64,000 nt of DNA. Origin: CBDATW01 sp965200605 (lineage in GTDB: Bacteria; Bacillota_I; Bacilli_A; CBDATW01). The stretch lies in NCBI GenBank assembly GCA_965200605.1, contig CBDATW010000002.1, positions 496,001 to 560,000 of the forward strand, given 5' to 3'. The notes below the pieces were generated by a model. That model had not been told where the DNA came from. It saw nothing but the letters and a program-made list of their open reading frames with translations, and did not search any database. Both the position numbers and the translations under genes were made by a program. Below are positions 30,366-40,029 of this stretch, piece after piece (within the stretch, counting starts at the first letter, position 1; each line of letters opens with the position of its first letter).

Positions 30366-31586
30366 ATGATTAAAAAATTAACAATAGAAAATTTTGGACC
30401 ATTTAATGAACCCGTTACATTTGATTTTTCAAATAAATCAGTTGATTCTAGATTAACACATTTTATTAATAATAATAAAATTTCTAAAATCACAGGTATT
30501 TTTGGAAAAAATGGTTCTGGAAAAACTCAATTAGCACAAGCTATAATTACAATTAAAGATATTTTAACTCGAGATAATGGGTTAAAAACATATAGAAAAC
30601 ATCAAACCAATCAAATAAATGCCTTAACTAATATAAATATTCACTCAAAACAAATAAACACTATATTTAATGTTGAAATTGTTATGTTAGATTACGAATT
30701 TTATTACCATATTGAATACAACACCAATGGCATTGTTAAAGAATCATTAAAATATAAATGATATAAAAAAGGAAATAAAAAGACTATTTTTAATAGAAAT
30801 GGCAATATTGTAGGTGATGAGGTAATTAATAGTGTGCATTCAGCAATAGTTGTTTTTAATACAAATTCAAAAAATAAAGAACATTTAAATAAATTTTTAA
30901 ACTTTTGAAATAATGTAAACTTTATTGATGATATCCGACTAAAACATTCAGACATTCTTAATTGAGTATTTTCTAATATAGAGCATTATTTAAAAACTAA
31001 TAAAAAATGATCACATATATCATTAGAAGAATATAAAAATAAACACATTTATCCATTTTTAAAAGAAGCAGATTTGAATGTAAAAAAGTTTAGAATTCAT
31101 AGAGTGCCAAGAATTAAAGGTAACCCTGATCAATTCGATTATGTTATTAGTGCAGAAGATTATGAAATTAATCAAGCATGAGAAAAAGGTTTGTATAAAT
31201 TTAATTTTTCTCAAGGAACAATTCATTATATTACATTACTTATTGCAATACAATTTGTTAATCAATTTGGCGGAGTTTTATTCGTAGATGAGTTAGGTTC
31301 AAATACTCATATGGAAGTTACTAAATTATTAATTGAATTAATGTCTAATGATAAATCAAATACTAAAGCCCAGTTTATTTGAAATTCTAGTCAAATTTCA
31401 TTGATTGAAGATTTAGATGAATCTCAATTATTATTTATGGATAATTTCCAAGGTCAAGGCTCTGATATTAAAAAAGTAACTAAAACTGAAACTAGAAATA
31501 GATCCATATATAACAAATTTAAAAATGGCACATTTTTTGGAACTCCCAATATAGATCATTTAATTGTTGAAGATATCTATGGATAA
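30366..31586 (+). CDS. AAA-type ATPase (AAA15/RloA, AbiLi-like), 406 aa
   Basis: AAGGAG precedes the ATG. The N-terminus M-I-K-K-L-T-I-E-N-F-G-P-F is the SMC/RecF-like start of AAA15 ATPases; Walker A is G-I-F-G-K-N-G-S-G-K-T, the signature-like F-S-Q-G-T sits near residue 280, and Walker B is G-V-L-F-V-D-E-L. F-I-W-N-S-S-Q replaces the family's T-T-H-N motif. The gene overlaps the Toprim-like gene by 8 nt, giving the ATPase plus RloB-like layout of AbiL systems. It uses two UGA Trp codons besides N-S-S-Q. Confidence 0.8.
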
Positions 31587-32157
31587 AAGCATCATTAAGG
31601 AAATAATAATATTTTGTGAAGGGCCAACTGAAAAAGAGTTTATTTTACATTTTAAAAAAGAATTTTTAGACTTGTTTGACACCATTAGAATTACTCCCAA
31701 AGTAGATAAATTTTTAACTAGAACTAATACTACAAAAACTTTATATAATCATAGATTAAGAAAGACTGCAGCTTGAGCAAAAGTTAAAAAAGCAAAACCA
31801 AAAGATGTTAAAATATTCTACTTATTAGATAATGATGAATATTTATATATAAAGCATGAAGATTTAAAACTACATTTTGTTACAAAACCATGTATTGAAG
31901 CTGAATTTTGCAATCTTTTAAATTTCAAAATTCCACAAAACAAAAAGTGTGATCCTTATAAAAATAAATTAAAAAGAAAACTTGACTCTAAAAACACTAA
32001 ATATCAACCAGTAAAATTTAAATCAATTTGAAAAGAACTAAAAAAGGATAATAGAATTCAAAACTTTCCTATTAATGACAAAAACAATAATAAACTAGTA
32101 GTATTGGATCTTATGTACAAAATTAAAGAAATAATTGATGAACACAAAAGCTCATAA
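31579..32157 (+). CDS. RloB/Toprim-like partner protein (AbiLii-like), 192 aa
   Basis: Start at ATG 31579 inside the ATPase 3' end. I-I-I-F-C-E-G-P-T-E-K-E-F near residue 9 is the glutamate-bearing Toprim-type motif of RloB/DUF4276 proteins; Y-L-L-D-N-D-E and C-I-E-A-E-F-C-N-L-L supply the later acidic residues. These proteins pair with AAA15 ATPases in AbiL and related anti-phage loci, presumably as the nuclease effector. It is somewhat shorter than typical RloB and Lys-rich. Confidence 0.72.
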
Positions 32158-32281
32158 TATAAAAAGTAGGTTTCTTAAAACGTTCTCCTACTATAAAAAC
32201 AAAAACTTCACTAGGACTCTTATTATATATACATTATTAAAATTATAACAAGTTCCTAGGAAAAAATAAAGGAGAAAGATT

Positions 32282-32578
32282 ATGACAAAAAATTGAACTC
32301 AAAAAACTATTGATAATGTTTGAGCAAAAAACAATAATGGTAGAGATTGATTTGGCACACACATTGATAAATCACTTCATGGCCATGAAACATCAGGTGG
32401 ATGAGAAATTGATCATATTTATCCAGAGGCTGAAGGCGGAACTGATGATTTAGCAAACCTTCAACCGCTCTATTGAAAAAACAATAGAGACAAAGGAGAT
32501 CAACTAAGTGGCACAGTTAATGGTAAATACTTTAGAGTTATTCAAGTTGATGACGGAATTGGCAAAATGTCTGGATAG
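32282..32578 (+). CDS. small HNH-endonuclease-like protein, 98 aa
   Basis: AAGGAGAAAGATT precedes the ATG. W-E-I-D-H-I-Y-P, G-G-T-D-D-L-A-N-L-Q-P-L and N-N-R-D-K-G-D give the His-Asn-(His/Asn) betabetaalpha-metal core of short HNH proteins, with D-H as the catalytic pair. Six of its tryptophans are UGA-coded, so it cannot have arrived recently from a standard-code donor without recoding. No partner gene is obvious. It may be a stand-alone nuclease or part of the AbiL-like locus upstream. Confidence 0.7.
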
Positions 32579-32932
32579 ATAAAAAATAAGTCAAGGTTAA
32601 CATAGAGAAAATAAATCCTACATTTCAAAATAATGAAGTGTAGTTTTTATATGACAAAAAACTTTACAAAAGAAAAAATAGCTAAGCTACTAAAAGGATT
32701 TAAATTGATTGATAAAAAAATGTGAATCAATATATGGGACTTTACATTAAATTTAATTTTAGAGAATATTTAGCTTGAGTATTAAGCTTTATTTTTGAAT
32801 TGTCTAAAATTTTATTATTTTTTATATCATAAATAACACTAAAACCTTTATTTAAGGACTTTTTTATGGTATAATAAATGCAATAAAAGCATATTATTTA
32901 AATAAAAAATAACAACGAGAGATTCATTATCT
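32579..32932 (+). other. intergenic region with dispersed repeat (copy 2)
   Basis: 32605-32662 is the dispersed hairpin repeat (AAATAAATCCTACATTTC and GAAGTGTAG arms). 32650-32780 has protein-like fragments but no start and stop that fit a gene. TATAAT at about 32870 is the likely promoter of the DUF3800 gene. Confidence 0.45.
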
Positions 32933-33610
32933 ATGGTAAATCATCAGAATATATCAACTTGCAAATCAAAATCAACAAAACTTATTTTAGTAGATGAAAG
33001 CGGATCTTTATCAACAAAAGTAAAAGGCATATTTTTAGTATCTCTTACTATTGTTGAACAATCAAATATTAGAAAAATTTATAGAAAATTTAGAAAATTT
33101 CAATACAAGCATATTTTATCGTTTGGCTTACAAGAAGAAATGAAAGCCCATACTTTAAAACAAAAAGGCTTAACAAACGAAATTAATTTTTTTTGATGCA
33201 ATATTCATCCATTCATAAAATATGCTGGCGCATATGTTAAAAACAAGGCAGCAAAATCACCTTTAAAACAAAGCCAAATGTATAATTGATTATTAAAAAC
33301 TGCTTTAGAAAGAGCTATTGATCAAAAATTAATTTGCAATAAAGACATTATAAGTATTTATGCAGATGAAAGAGGTACCACTAAACCTGGTTATAAAAGA
33401 ACGCTACAAGAATATCTTATTGCTGAAACAAAGCTAAATATAAATAAATTAGAATTCAAAAGTTCCAAAGATAATTATGAAATATTTGTAGCAGATATAA
33501 ACTCATTTGTTATGAATAGATTTCTTTTAAAAATTGGCAAGCAGCCTGAATGTTATAAGATCATTCAAAAGCAATTAAGAGAATGTGATTACACAAAAAT
33601 AAAAAAATAA
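32933..33610 (+). CDS. DUF3800-like protein, 225 aa
   Basis: L-I-L-V-D-E-S-G-S at residue 18 is the D-E-S-G motif that opens DUF3800 (RNase H-like) domains; S-I-Y-A-D-E-R-G near residue 143 and a late D-I-N-S-F-V-M-N-R provide further acidic positions. UGA-Trp codons at about 33194 and 33287. DUF3800 proteins are frequent in defence islands and probably nucleases. There is no ribosome-binding site of note; the start is the first ATG after the promoter. Confidence 0.65.
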
Positions 33611-33615
33611 ATCAC

Positions 33616-33734
33616 TTGCATATATATTTTTATTTTGTATAATACTAATAAGAGAAGTAAGACTTTTGGTCAAGGGAGAGGGAAACCACCTAAGCGGCAT
33701 GTGTTGTCGCCTAGCCATGAGCTACTCTTTTTTA
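33616..33734 (+). ncRNA. structured small RNA candidate, about 85 nt
   Basis: TTGCAT (33616-33621), 16-nt spacer, TATAAT (33638-33643). From about 33650, AAGAGAAGT pairs with GCTACTCTT (33721-33729, one mismatch), and GCGGCA/TGTCGC makes a 6-bp hairpin inside. A T-run closes the end, so the outer helix doubles as terminator. The central GGGAGAGGGAAACCACC is purine-rich and could bind a ligand or mRNA. No known class recognised. Confidence 0.5.
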
Positions 33735-33789
33735 AATAAACTTATTTTAGAAAAAAATTACATTTATAATAAAAAAAGGAGGTTTTGCT

Positions 33790-34101
33790 ATGAAATTTAA
33801 TAAGTTTGATAAAGAAAAATCAATACCTCATGTATTGAGAATAATTGAAAAATTAGGGCATAAATCAACATTTGCAGTTGAAGGAATTCTTAAGTCTGCT
33901 CATAAATCAAGTAAAAAAGATTTTGTTTATGCATATAAAACATTGGCTAATAGTGTTTTTCAAAATGATTCTAAAATAAATGATGATATTGCTTTTTTTA
34001 TATTAAAATCAATGATTGATCTGATTCCAGAAACAATTGATTTAGCAACAAAAAAGAAGTTACTAAAAATAATTCATAAAATGCTGGATCAATTTGAATA
34101 A
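33790..34101 (+). CDS. hypothetical protein, 103 aa
   Basis: AAGGAGGTTTTGCT precedes the ATG, a strong ribosome-binding site. The protein is all-helical and basic (V-L-R-I-I-E-K-L-G-H-K, then K-L-L-K-I-I-H-K-M-L) with no signal peptide. I do not recognise it. It lies just downstream of the 33650 RNA and just upstream of the decayed RNA copy, with no UGA codon. Confidence 0.55.
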   Translation: MKFNKFDKEKSIPHVLRIIEKLGHKSTFAVEGILKSAHKSSKKDFVYAYKTLANSVFQNDSKINDDIAFFILKSMIDLIPETIDLATKKKLLKIIHKMLDQFE

Positions 34102-34109
34102 TAAATTCA

Positions 34110-34321
34110 TAAAAAATTTAACGTCACATATTTAATAGGTTTTTTAAATTGTAGAGTTTTAGAATTTTGTAGTTTTTTTTTAAGAAAAAAGATTCAAGAC
34201 CTTAATACTAAACATTTTCAATTTAGGTAATTGAATTATGTAATAGTTTAAAATTAAGAGAATTCTGCGACATAAGCATAATCAGATTATGTAAAAGAGA
34301 TTCTATTTTGTCTGATTTTTT
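34110..34321 (+). repeat. decayed second copy of the 30 kb RNA (3' half)
   Basis: Aligns by eye with 30100-30309: GGTTTAGGATTTGGTAGTTT versus AGTTTTAGAATTTTGTAGTT, CAACACCAAACATCTTCAAT versus TAATACTAAACATTTTCAAT, and the terminal ATCAGA...TCTGAT hairpin, which is preserved (34281-34316). Differences are mostly C to T and G to A, and the 5' half and promoter are missing, so it is probably a non-functional duplicate that still ends in a working terminator. Confidence 0.65.
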
Positions 34322-34398
34322 GTTAAAAAATAGAAATTTTTAAAAGTTTATTGTAGTCATTGTATTATTATGCTACAATAACTACAAAGGAGTTAAAT

Positions 34399-35628
34399 AT
34401 GACAATAAATAAATGAGATAATATTCCAACTGAATTAAAAGTGAAGCCCATTAGTCTAAATGATGAAAATATTGCTAGACTAAATTTAACTGAACCTCAA
34501 ATTCAATTAATTACTACATTAGTAAAAGAAATAGCAGAAGAAATCCAAAAGGCAAAAAACTTATTAGATAATCATTTTGATGCTTCAATTTTTTCTAGAC
34601 CTCTTGTTTGGATGGAAAGAGAAGCTTCTTCTATTATTGAAGGCTCAGTAACACTTTTTGAAGACCAAAACAATGACTATATTTATTCAATTGACAACAT
34701 ATTTAGTTGAGAAAATAGAAATTTGTATGAATTATATCTAAAATATGTAGATATAGAACCAAAATATAGATCAAATTTTATATGAAATAAATTTAGCATA
34801 GCTACTCTCCATAATATGCTATATGATGATCTTTTAAAAAGTAAAAAGTATAGAATGGAATTTGATCCTACCCAAATTATTAAAAAAATTCAACCTGGAA
34901 ATCTAAATAGTGATGATTCAATGATGTCTGCTTTTGGGACTAAAGGTAAGCCCCCCTCTCTATATTTTATTCAACCTTCTAAAAAAGAAGCATTATTAGA
35001 TGACCTATTAAATACAATTGAACAAAAAATTAAATTAAATGATGAAAAATATCCATTTTTATTATCAGATATAGCAAAATTCCATGTTATTTTTGAAGGG
35101 ATTCATCCTTTTAGAGATGGTAATGGTAGAATTGGTCGATTATTGTTGGCGATGCTTTTTCAGTCATGAAAACCAATTGCTAGCTTACCTCATATAATAA
35201 ATTTATCTGAATTTTTTAAAGAAAATAGAGAAGAATATATAAGGCTGCTTAAACAAGTTCAATTAAATCCTGAAAATTATAATTTTTGAAATGATTGATT
35301 TAAATTTTTTGTAAATGCAATAATTCATACAAAGAAAAACCAAGTTTATAGAATCAAATTAATTGCTGAAATTTATTTTAAAGCAATCAGTCACCCTCTT
35401 ATAAAAGGCATTAATGTTAGAATGAAAATATTAAAAGATTTCTTTATGTATTATAAATTAAATAGAAAAATCACAATTGATAAATTCAAAAAAGAAAAAA
35501 TCCAGAAAAGTGAAAAAGCTCTTTATAATGACTTTAATACTGTTGTGCAAGTCTTAGAAGCACAAGAAACTGAAAATGGAACTTTCCATCTTACAAAATT
35601 AAGTAAAATATTAAGGAAAAAACAATAA
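34399..35628 (+). CDS. Fic-domain protein, class II, 409 aa
   Basis: AAGGAG precedes the ATG. Canonical Fic motif H-P-F-R-D-G-N-G-R-I-G-R from His236 and inhibitory motif S-S-I-I-E-G (S77-E81-G82) at the N-terminus. F-I-Q-P-S-K near residue 193 fits the flap. A C-terminal winged-helix-like region (K-I-T-I-D-K-F, A-L-Y-N-D-F) follows. Unlike the Fic at 28757 its active site is fully standard, so AMP transfer is expected. Several UGA-Trp codons. It directly follows the decayed RNA copy. Confidence 0.9.
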
Positions 35629-35727
35629 TCTCATTAAAATAGAATTATTCTAAATTATAAATGAATTTTTATGATAAAATTATATTCTATTCATCAAGTT
35701 AAAAATTAATTATAGAAAGGAGACCAA

Positions 35728-37242
35728 ATGTTTTTCTCAGAATATTTTAATGTTGATGAAAAAATCATGTTAAAAAATAATTTTGTAGATTTATCTTTAG
35801 CAAAAGATAATCCTTTTTTTATTGATCCATTGTTTTTATTTAATAGTGAAAAAATTGAATATATAGAGATGAAAGAAAAGATTTTGAAATATGTTTCATA
35901 TATAGTTTCTACTTTAGAAAAAAACAACTGAGAAATGCCATCTCCAGAAAGACATAATATTAATTTTGAGGAGCCATATCAAACATGATTAGGGTATACT
36001 TCTAAAGGAAATAAGGGTAGTGGTCTAAAAAAAAGTTTTATAAATAAATTGGCTCAATATGCAAAACCTAGAATTTTAGGTAAAATAGTTAATGACCAAT
36101 TCATTAATAAATTAACATTTTTAGATGATCGAACAGCTGCAGATGGCATAAGTGATTTTATAACAAAAATTATAATATGAGATTTAGCAAAATTAACTAA
36201 TAAATTTGCTTTAACTCATATTGATAAAGAACTAATAGATGAGTTTCCTATAAGGTGAGGAGAATTTAATCATACAACAAAGTCTTGAAAAAAATTTAAT
36301 ATCGAACTACCTTTTATTATAAATGAAAACGGAGATCCTGAACCAGTTATTCTTGTCCCCAAAGATTTATTGCAAAAAGATGATTTTGTTATATCGCAAA
36401 ATCATTTTAAACAAAAACACCACTCAATACCTCCAATTGTTTCTAATGATCAATCAAAACAACAATTAATATTAGAATTAAATAGATGGGAAGATAATTA
36501 CAGAAAAAAACAACAAAATAATGGTAAGCCTGTTTATGATGGCACAATTAATTTAAATAGATATCATATTACATTACAGTTTGTTAAAGATAACCAATTC
36601 ATTATTGAAGATTGAAAAAACCATATAAAAAATGACATAACTAGTTTTAAAGAATTAGCGCAAAGTAAAATCATTAAAAATCAAGATGATATAAAAAACT
36701 TTATTAAAAAAATGAATCAACTAGATTCAAAGGGTTCTTTTAAAAAACAAGAACAAAAAACGAACTTTAAGACAACTAAAGAAATAGCTATCTTTGCAAT
36801 AAATGATTTCAAACACAAAATAGAATATGGTTCATTAAGTAAGTTTTTATATAAAGATGACGGAAATCCTGCCTCTGAACTTAAAATACAAGACTTATTT
36901 CAAAATCTTTGAGCAAACACTCATTTCAACTTAATTAGAGAGATGAATATCGGGAGAGGTAATCCAGACTTTGTAGTAATGCAAACTAAATTTCAAGCAA
37001 CAGTAATTGAATTTAAAAAAGCTTCCAATTCACAAACCAAAAATGCAACTAAACAACTTGAAGATTATAAAAAAACATTAATAACAAATAACGGTATTTT
37101 GGTGATTTTCATATTTGATCAGAAAGAAAAACAAAAAATAAATAAAATAATAGAAAATGAAAAATGAGAAAACAAGATTGGTTCAGAAATATTCCTAATT
37201 AATTGCTCTGAAAGCAAATTAGCACCTTCAAAGTTAAAATAA
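35728..37242 (+). CDS. PDDEXK-like nuclease candidate, 504 aa
   Basis: AAAGGAGACCAA precedes the ATG. The N-terminus (D-N-P-F-F-I-D-P-L-F-L-F) is a pattern I associate with uncharacterised defence-island proteins. The middle is helical and Lys-rich. Near residues 405-435, G-N-P-D-F-V-V followed about 14 residues later by V-I-E-F-K-K-A is a D...E-x-K restriction-nuclease-type active site. UGA-Trp codons merge the frame. The nuclease call rests on that motif only. No methylase is nearby, so it would have to recognise something other than unmethylated sites. Confidence 0.5.
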
Positions 37243-37548
37243 ATGATGATAGCCTAATAATAAACTATAAAAACCAAATAAATATAATGAAAAATTCAAT
37301 GTAATATAATAAAAGTAACAATATCAGCCCCAATCACTCAAAATACTAAAAGTAAGCCACTCTGGGAGACGCCATAGCATTAGAAGTTACAAAATCTGAA
37401 ATAACTAAATCTTGCATAAATAAAATAATCTAATGATCAATTTAAAAACTATAAAAAGAAATTTATGTTCTTTTTATTATATTTTTATCACTTATTATAG
37501 TTTTATGAAAACCTTTGTAATATAATAAAGTAAAAATAAGGAGTTAAA
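37243..37548 (+). pseudogene. intergenic region with relic of a lipoprotein gene 3' end
   Basis: 37365-37430 reads like the last codons of the large lipoproteins: GCATTAGAAGTTACAAAATC then GAAATAACTAAATCTT and AAAATAATC, against CACTAGAAGTTACTGAAGCA in the intact genes, and is followed by an A-rich/T-rich terminator-like hairpin (37450-37480). The rest of the gene is gone. 37480-37548 carries the promoter (TATAAT about 37521) and AAGGAG of the next gene. Confidence 0.5.
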
Positions 37549-38595
37549 ATGATAAATTTTATAGAACATGATAAACCTTTTGAGTTTATTCTTAATAATG
37601 CTCTAAATTTAATTGCAAATAAAGAAAAAGAAGAACTATTAAAAAATTATAAACATGATGATAAGGCTAAAAAACGCATTCAAGAATTATTAATTAATTA
37701 TAGATTTATACTTTGGGATGAATATTTTGATGCAAAGGCAAGAATTGATAATTTAAATAAAAAAATACCTGGCTATAATGTTATAAGAGAAGACCATAAA
37801 AAATTAAGTGAAATTACATTTTTAGATGTTGCACTAATGTCCACTGATTTTGATCAATATACACTTTTTGAATATACAAAATATGTTAAATCATTTGCTG
37901 ATAAATCAATCAAAGTTATTAACTCTGATTCACACATATCACAATATGAAATATTAAACAAAATAAGGATGAACTACAATATTAATTTTGAATTAACATC
38001 AAATGTGGATCTAACATCTTCATTAGAATTTATAATTCTAGAATGCTTATTAAATAGCGACTTTGGTAAAATTATTACTAATAATAAAAAGTATAAATTA
38101 GAAGCCGCAATCCAATCATCGCAAAAAATTCAATTTCAAAAGCTTATTGAAACAAATGATTCAATAAAAATAAATATAGCCAACTCATACACTACATTCA
38201 ATTTAAATGATAAGAATTTAATTAAAAATATGATACAAGACATCAATCAACTAAAAAAAGATGTTAATGAACTTAAAGAAAATAATCAATTAGATCCAAA
38301 TAAAAAGAAAGAAATTTTAACTATTTTATCTAATGAAGAAAAAGACTTAAAAAAACTTGAAGAAGTTTCGACTTCAAAAATTGTGAGCACCATAATTAAT
38401 TACAGTAGTGTTTTTAGCCAATTATCAATTGAATGTTTTTACCCCTTAGTCTCTCTCATTAATTCTGAAAATTATACAATTACATCATTTGCAATATCTA
38501 ACTTAAAACAAAAAATGAATATGAAACTATTAAATGTTAGTAAAAAAATAAAGTACAATAAATTTGAAGATAAAGAAAAAAAAGTTAAAAAATAG
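37549..38595 (+). CDS. hypothetical protein, 348 aa
   Basis: AAGGAG precedes the ATG and no UGA codon occurs. The protein is acidic-to-basic mixed and helical, with a clear coiled-coil stretch around residues 225-275 (I-N-Q-L-K-K-D-V-N-E-L-K, then K-K-E-I-L-T-I-L). No signal peptide or membrane segment. Not recognised. Its lone position between a lipoprotein relic and a TIR-like operon suggests a single-gene cargo of the island. Confidence 0.6.
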   Translation: MINFIEHDKPFEFILNNALNLIANKEKEELLKNYKHDDKAKKRIQELLINYRFILWDEYFDAKARIDNLNKKIPGYNVIREDHKKLSEITFLDVALMSTDFDQYTLFEYTKYVKSFADKSIKVINSDSHISQYEILNKIRMNYNINFELTSNVDLTSSLEFIILECLLNSDFGKIITNNKKYKLEAAIQSSQKIQFQKLIETNDSIKINIANSYTTFNLNDKNLIKNMIQDINQLKKDVNELKENNQLDPNKKKEILTILSNEEKDLKKLEEVSTSKIVSTIINYSSVFSQLSIECFYPLVSLINSENYTITSFAISNLKQKMNMKLLNVSKKIKYNKFEDKEKKVKK

Positions 38596-38636
38596 AAACA
38601 TTAGCCCAATTGATTGTGTTTTTTTAATTAATACAA

Positions 38637-38795
38637 ATACATCATTTACTCATATTTTTTTCTAAGTCTAGTAAATTTAATTTACACTCTAGCACAAATT
38701 AATTGTTCTATATTAATACAATAGACAATTAGTGATAGCCAAATAGTAACAGCACATTCCAGTGCAAAGATATTCTCTACATAATTTATAATAAT
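38637..38795 (-). pseudogene. relic of a PPC/DUF296 gene
   Basis: The minus strand here matches the last 155 nt of the intact gene at 40679-41134 (for example TTCTAAGTCTAGTAAATTTA versus TTCTAAGTCCAATAAGTTTA on the plus strand), with scattered substitutions and no start. It is immediately followed on the plus strand by the dispersed repeat at 38798. Confidence 0.55.
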
Positions 38796-38797
38796 TA

Positions 38798-38862
38798 AAT
38801 TGGGAAAAATAAATTTTTACACTTTAAGATAAGAAAGTTTGGTTTTTGTATGGCAAAAAATA
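38798..38862. repeat. dispersed repeat with hairpin (copy 3)
   Basis: TTGGGAAAAATAAATTTTTA to about 38862 resembles 7345-7400 and 32605-32662, with the hairpin core more decayed here. Confidence 0.45.
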
Positions 38863-38981
38863 GTTTTAAAATAAAACAAATTAAAGAAAAAATAATTAAT
38901 GTCACCTACTAGTTTTAATTTATTAAGCAACTTTATTTTAAAAAACATTTACATTATAATAAGAAGAAAAAGGTAATAGTA

Positions 38982-39614
38982 ATGATTAAAAGAAAAGTGT
39001 TTATTTCATATAAAGAAGAAGACAAAGAGTTGAAAGATTTAATAATAGAAAAATTAGAAAACAGAGACCTTATAATTGACAAACATTTTCACCAAGATGA
39101 TTGATATATACAAGGCGGACATAGTGATGATGAAATTATGGATTTTATTAAAGAAAAATATATATCTGATAGTTCTGTAACATTGTATTTATTAACTAAA
39201 AACTCTAAAAAACAACATCCAGATTTACCAGATTCTGCAGAACACACTAAGTTTATGTGAATGGAAACTGTGGCATCACTTTCTCAAAGAGGAGAAATGA
39301 CTACAAATGGATTTATTTTATTGATGGATAGCGAAACATTTAATGAATATATTAAAGACCCAGCAATTTGTTGAAACTGCCATGCAGGTCCAACAATTAT
39401 AAATCCATATATTGCATTAAAAACAATTGCAAGAAATATTTTTGTTGAAGAAAAATTATATCCAAACGGTCATATACACCCTGATAAAATGTTTGTAGTG
39501 CCGATTGATATTTTAAATTTTATTGCTAATCCAAATAAATATATTGAATTAGCTTATGAAAGAGCTCATGATGAAAATTATACTAAATATGTTTATAAAG
39601 GAGAAAATGAATAA
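38982..39614 (+). CDS. TIR-like (MTH538/ThsB-type) protein 1, 210 aa
   Basis: R-K-V-F-I-S-Y-K-E-E-D at the N-terminus is the first strand and loop of the TIR-like fold (PF08937 style); S-S-V-T-L-Y-L-L-T-K-N-S near residue 63 is the strand typical of ThsB-like TIRs. W-M-E-T-V-A-S-L follows as the alpha-helix bearing a candidate catalytic Glu. UGA-Trp codons are used. Such proteins cleave NAD or make cyclic ADP-ribose signals in Thoeris and related systems. It overlaps the next gene by 1 nt (TAATG). Confidence 0.72.
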
Positions 39615-40018
39615 TGGATAAAAAAATATTGACAGAAATATATAAACAGTATTCTAATGCTCAAATTAATCTAGAAAACAGAAGGCAATCAGTAAATAAT
39701 TGATTTGTTGCATTTTGCGGCATAATTATATCTAAATTAATAATACTGTCATATAGTATAGAATTAGTTATATATTCATTAATTATAATTTTATTAATTA
39801 TTGTAATTATGTATTATAATAAATACTTAAAAGCTGTTAATGAGATAAAATTTAAACAAATTGATAAAATGGAAAAAGACTTGGGTTATTCATTAAACAT
39901 TCATGAGCAACAAGCCATAGACAAACTTAGATTTACTGGATCAAATTACGAAATTACTATATTTTTATTTTTAATATTGTTTATAATAACAATGGTATTT
40001 ATTAAGTATAGAGGATAG
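39614..40018 (+). CDS. three-TM membrane protein of the TIR operon, 134 aa
   Basis: Start ATG 39614 overlaps the stop of the TIR-like gene. Hydrophobic segments span about residues 30-50, 50-70 and 112-131, with an amphipathic linker (L-K-A-V-N-E-I-K-F-K-Q-I-D-K-M-E-K) and H-E-Q-Q-A-I-D-K-L between. This resembles small membrane proteins encoded next to TIR-like genes in other bacteria, thought to be pore-type effectors. It is sandwiched between two TIR-like genes. Confidence 0.65.
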
Positions 40019-40029
40019 TTAATCAAAAT

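Noticed and set aside
24153..33734. SRP 4.5S RNA as identity of the small RNAs at 24153 and 33650
   Set aside because: The conserved GGAAG/AGCAG apical loop of SRP RNA is absent from both.
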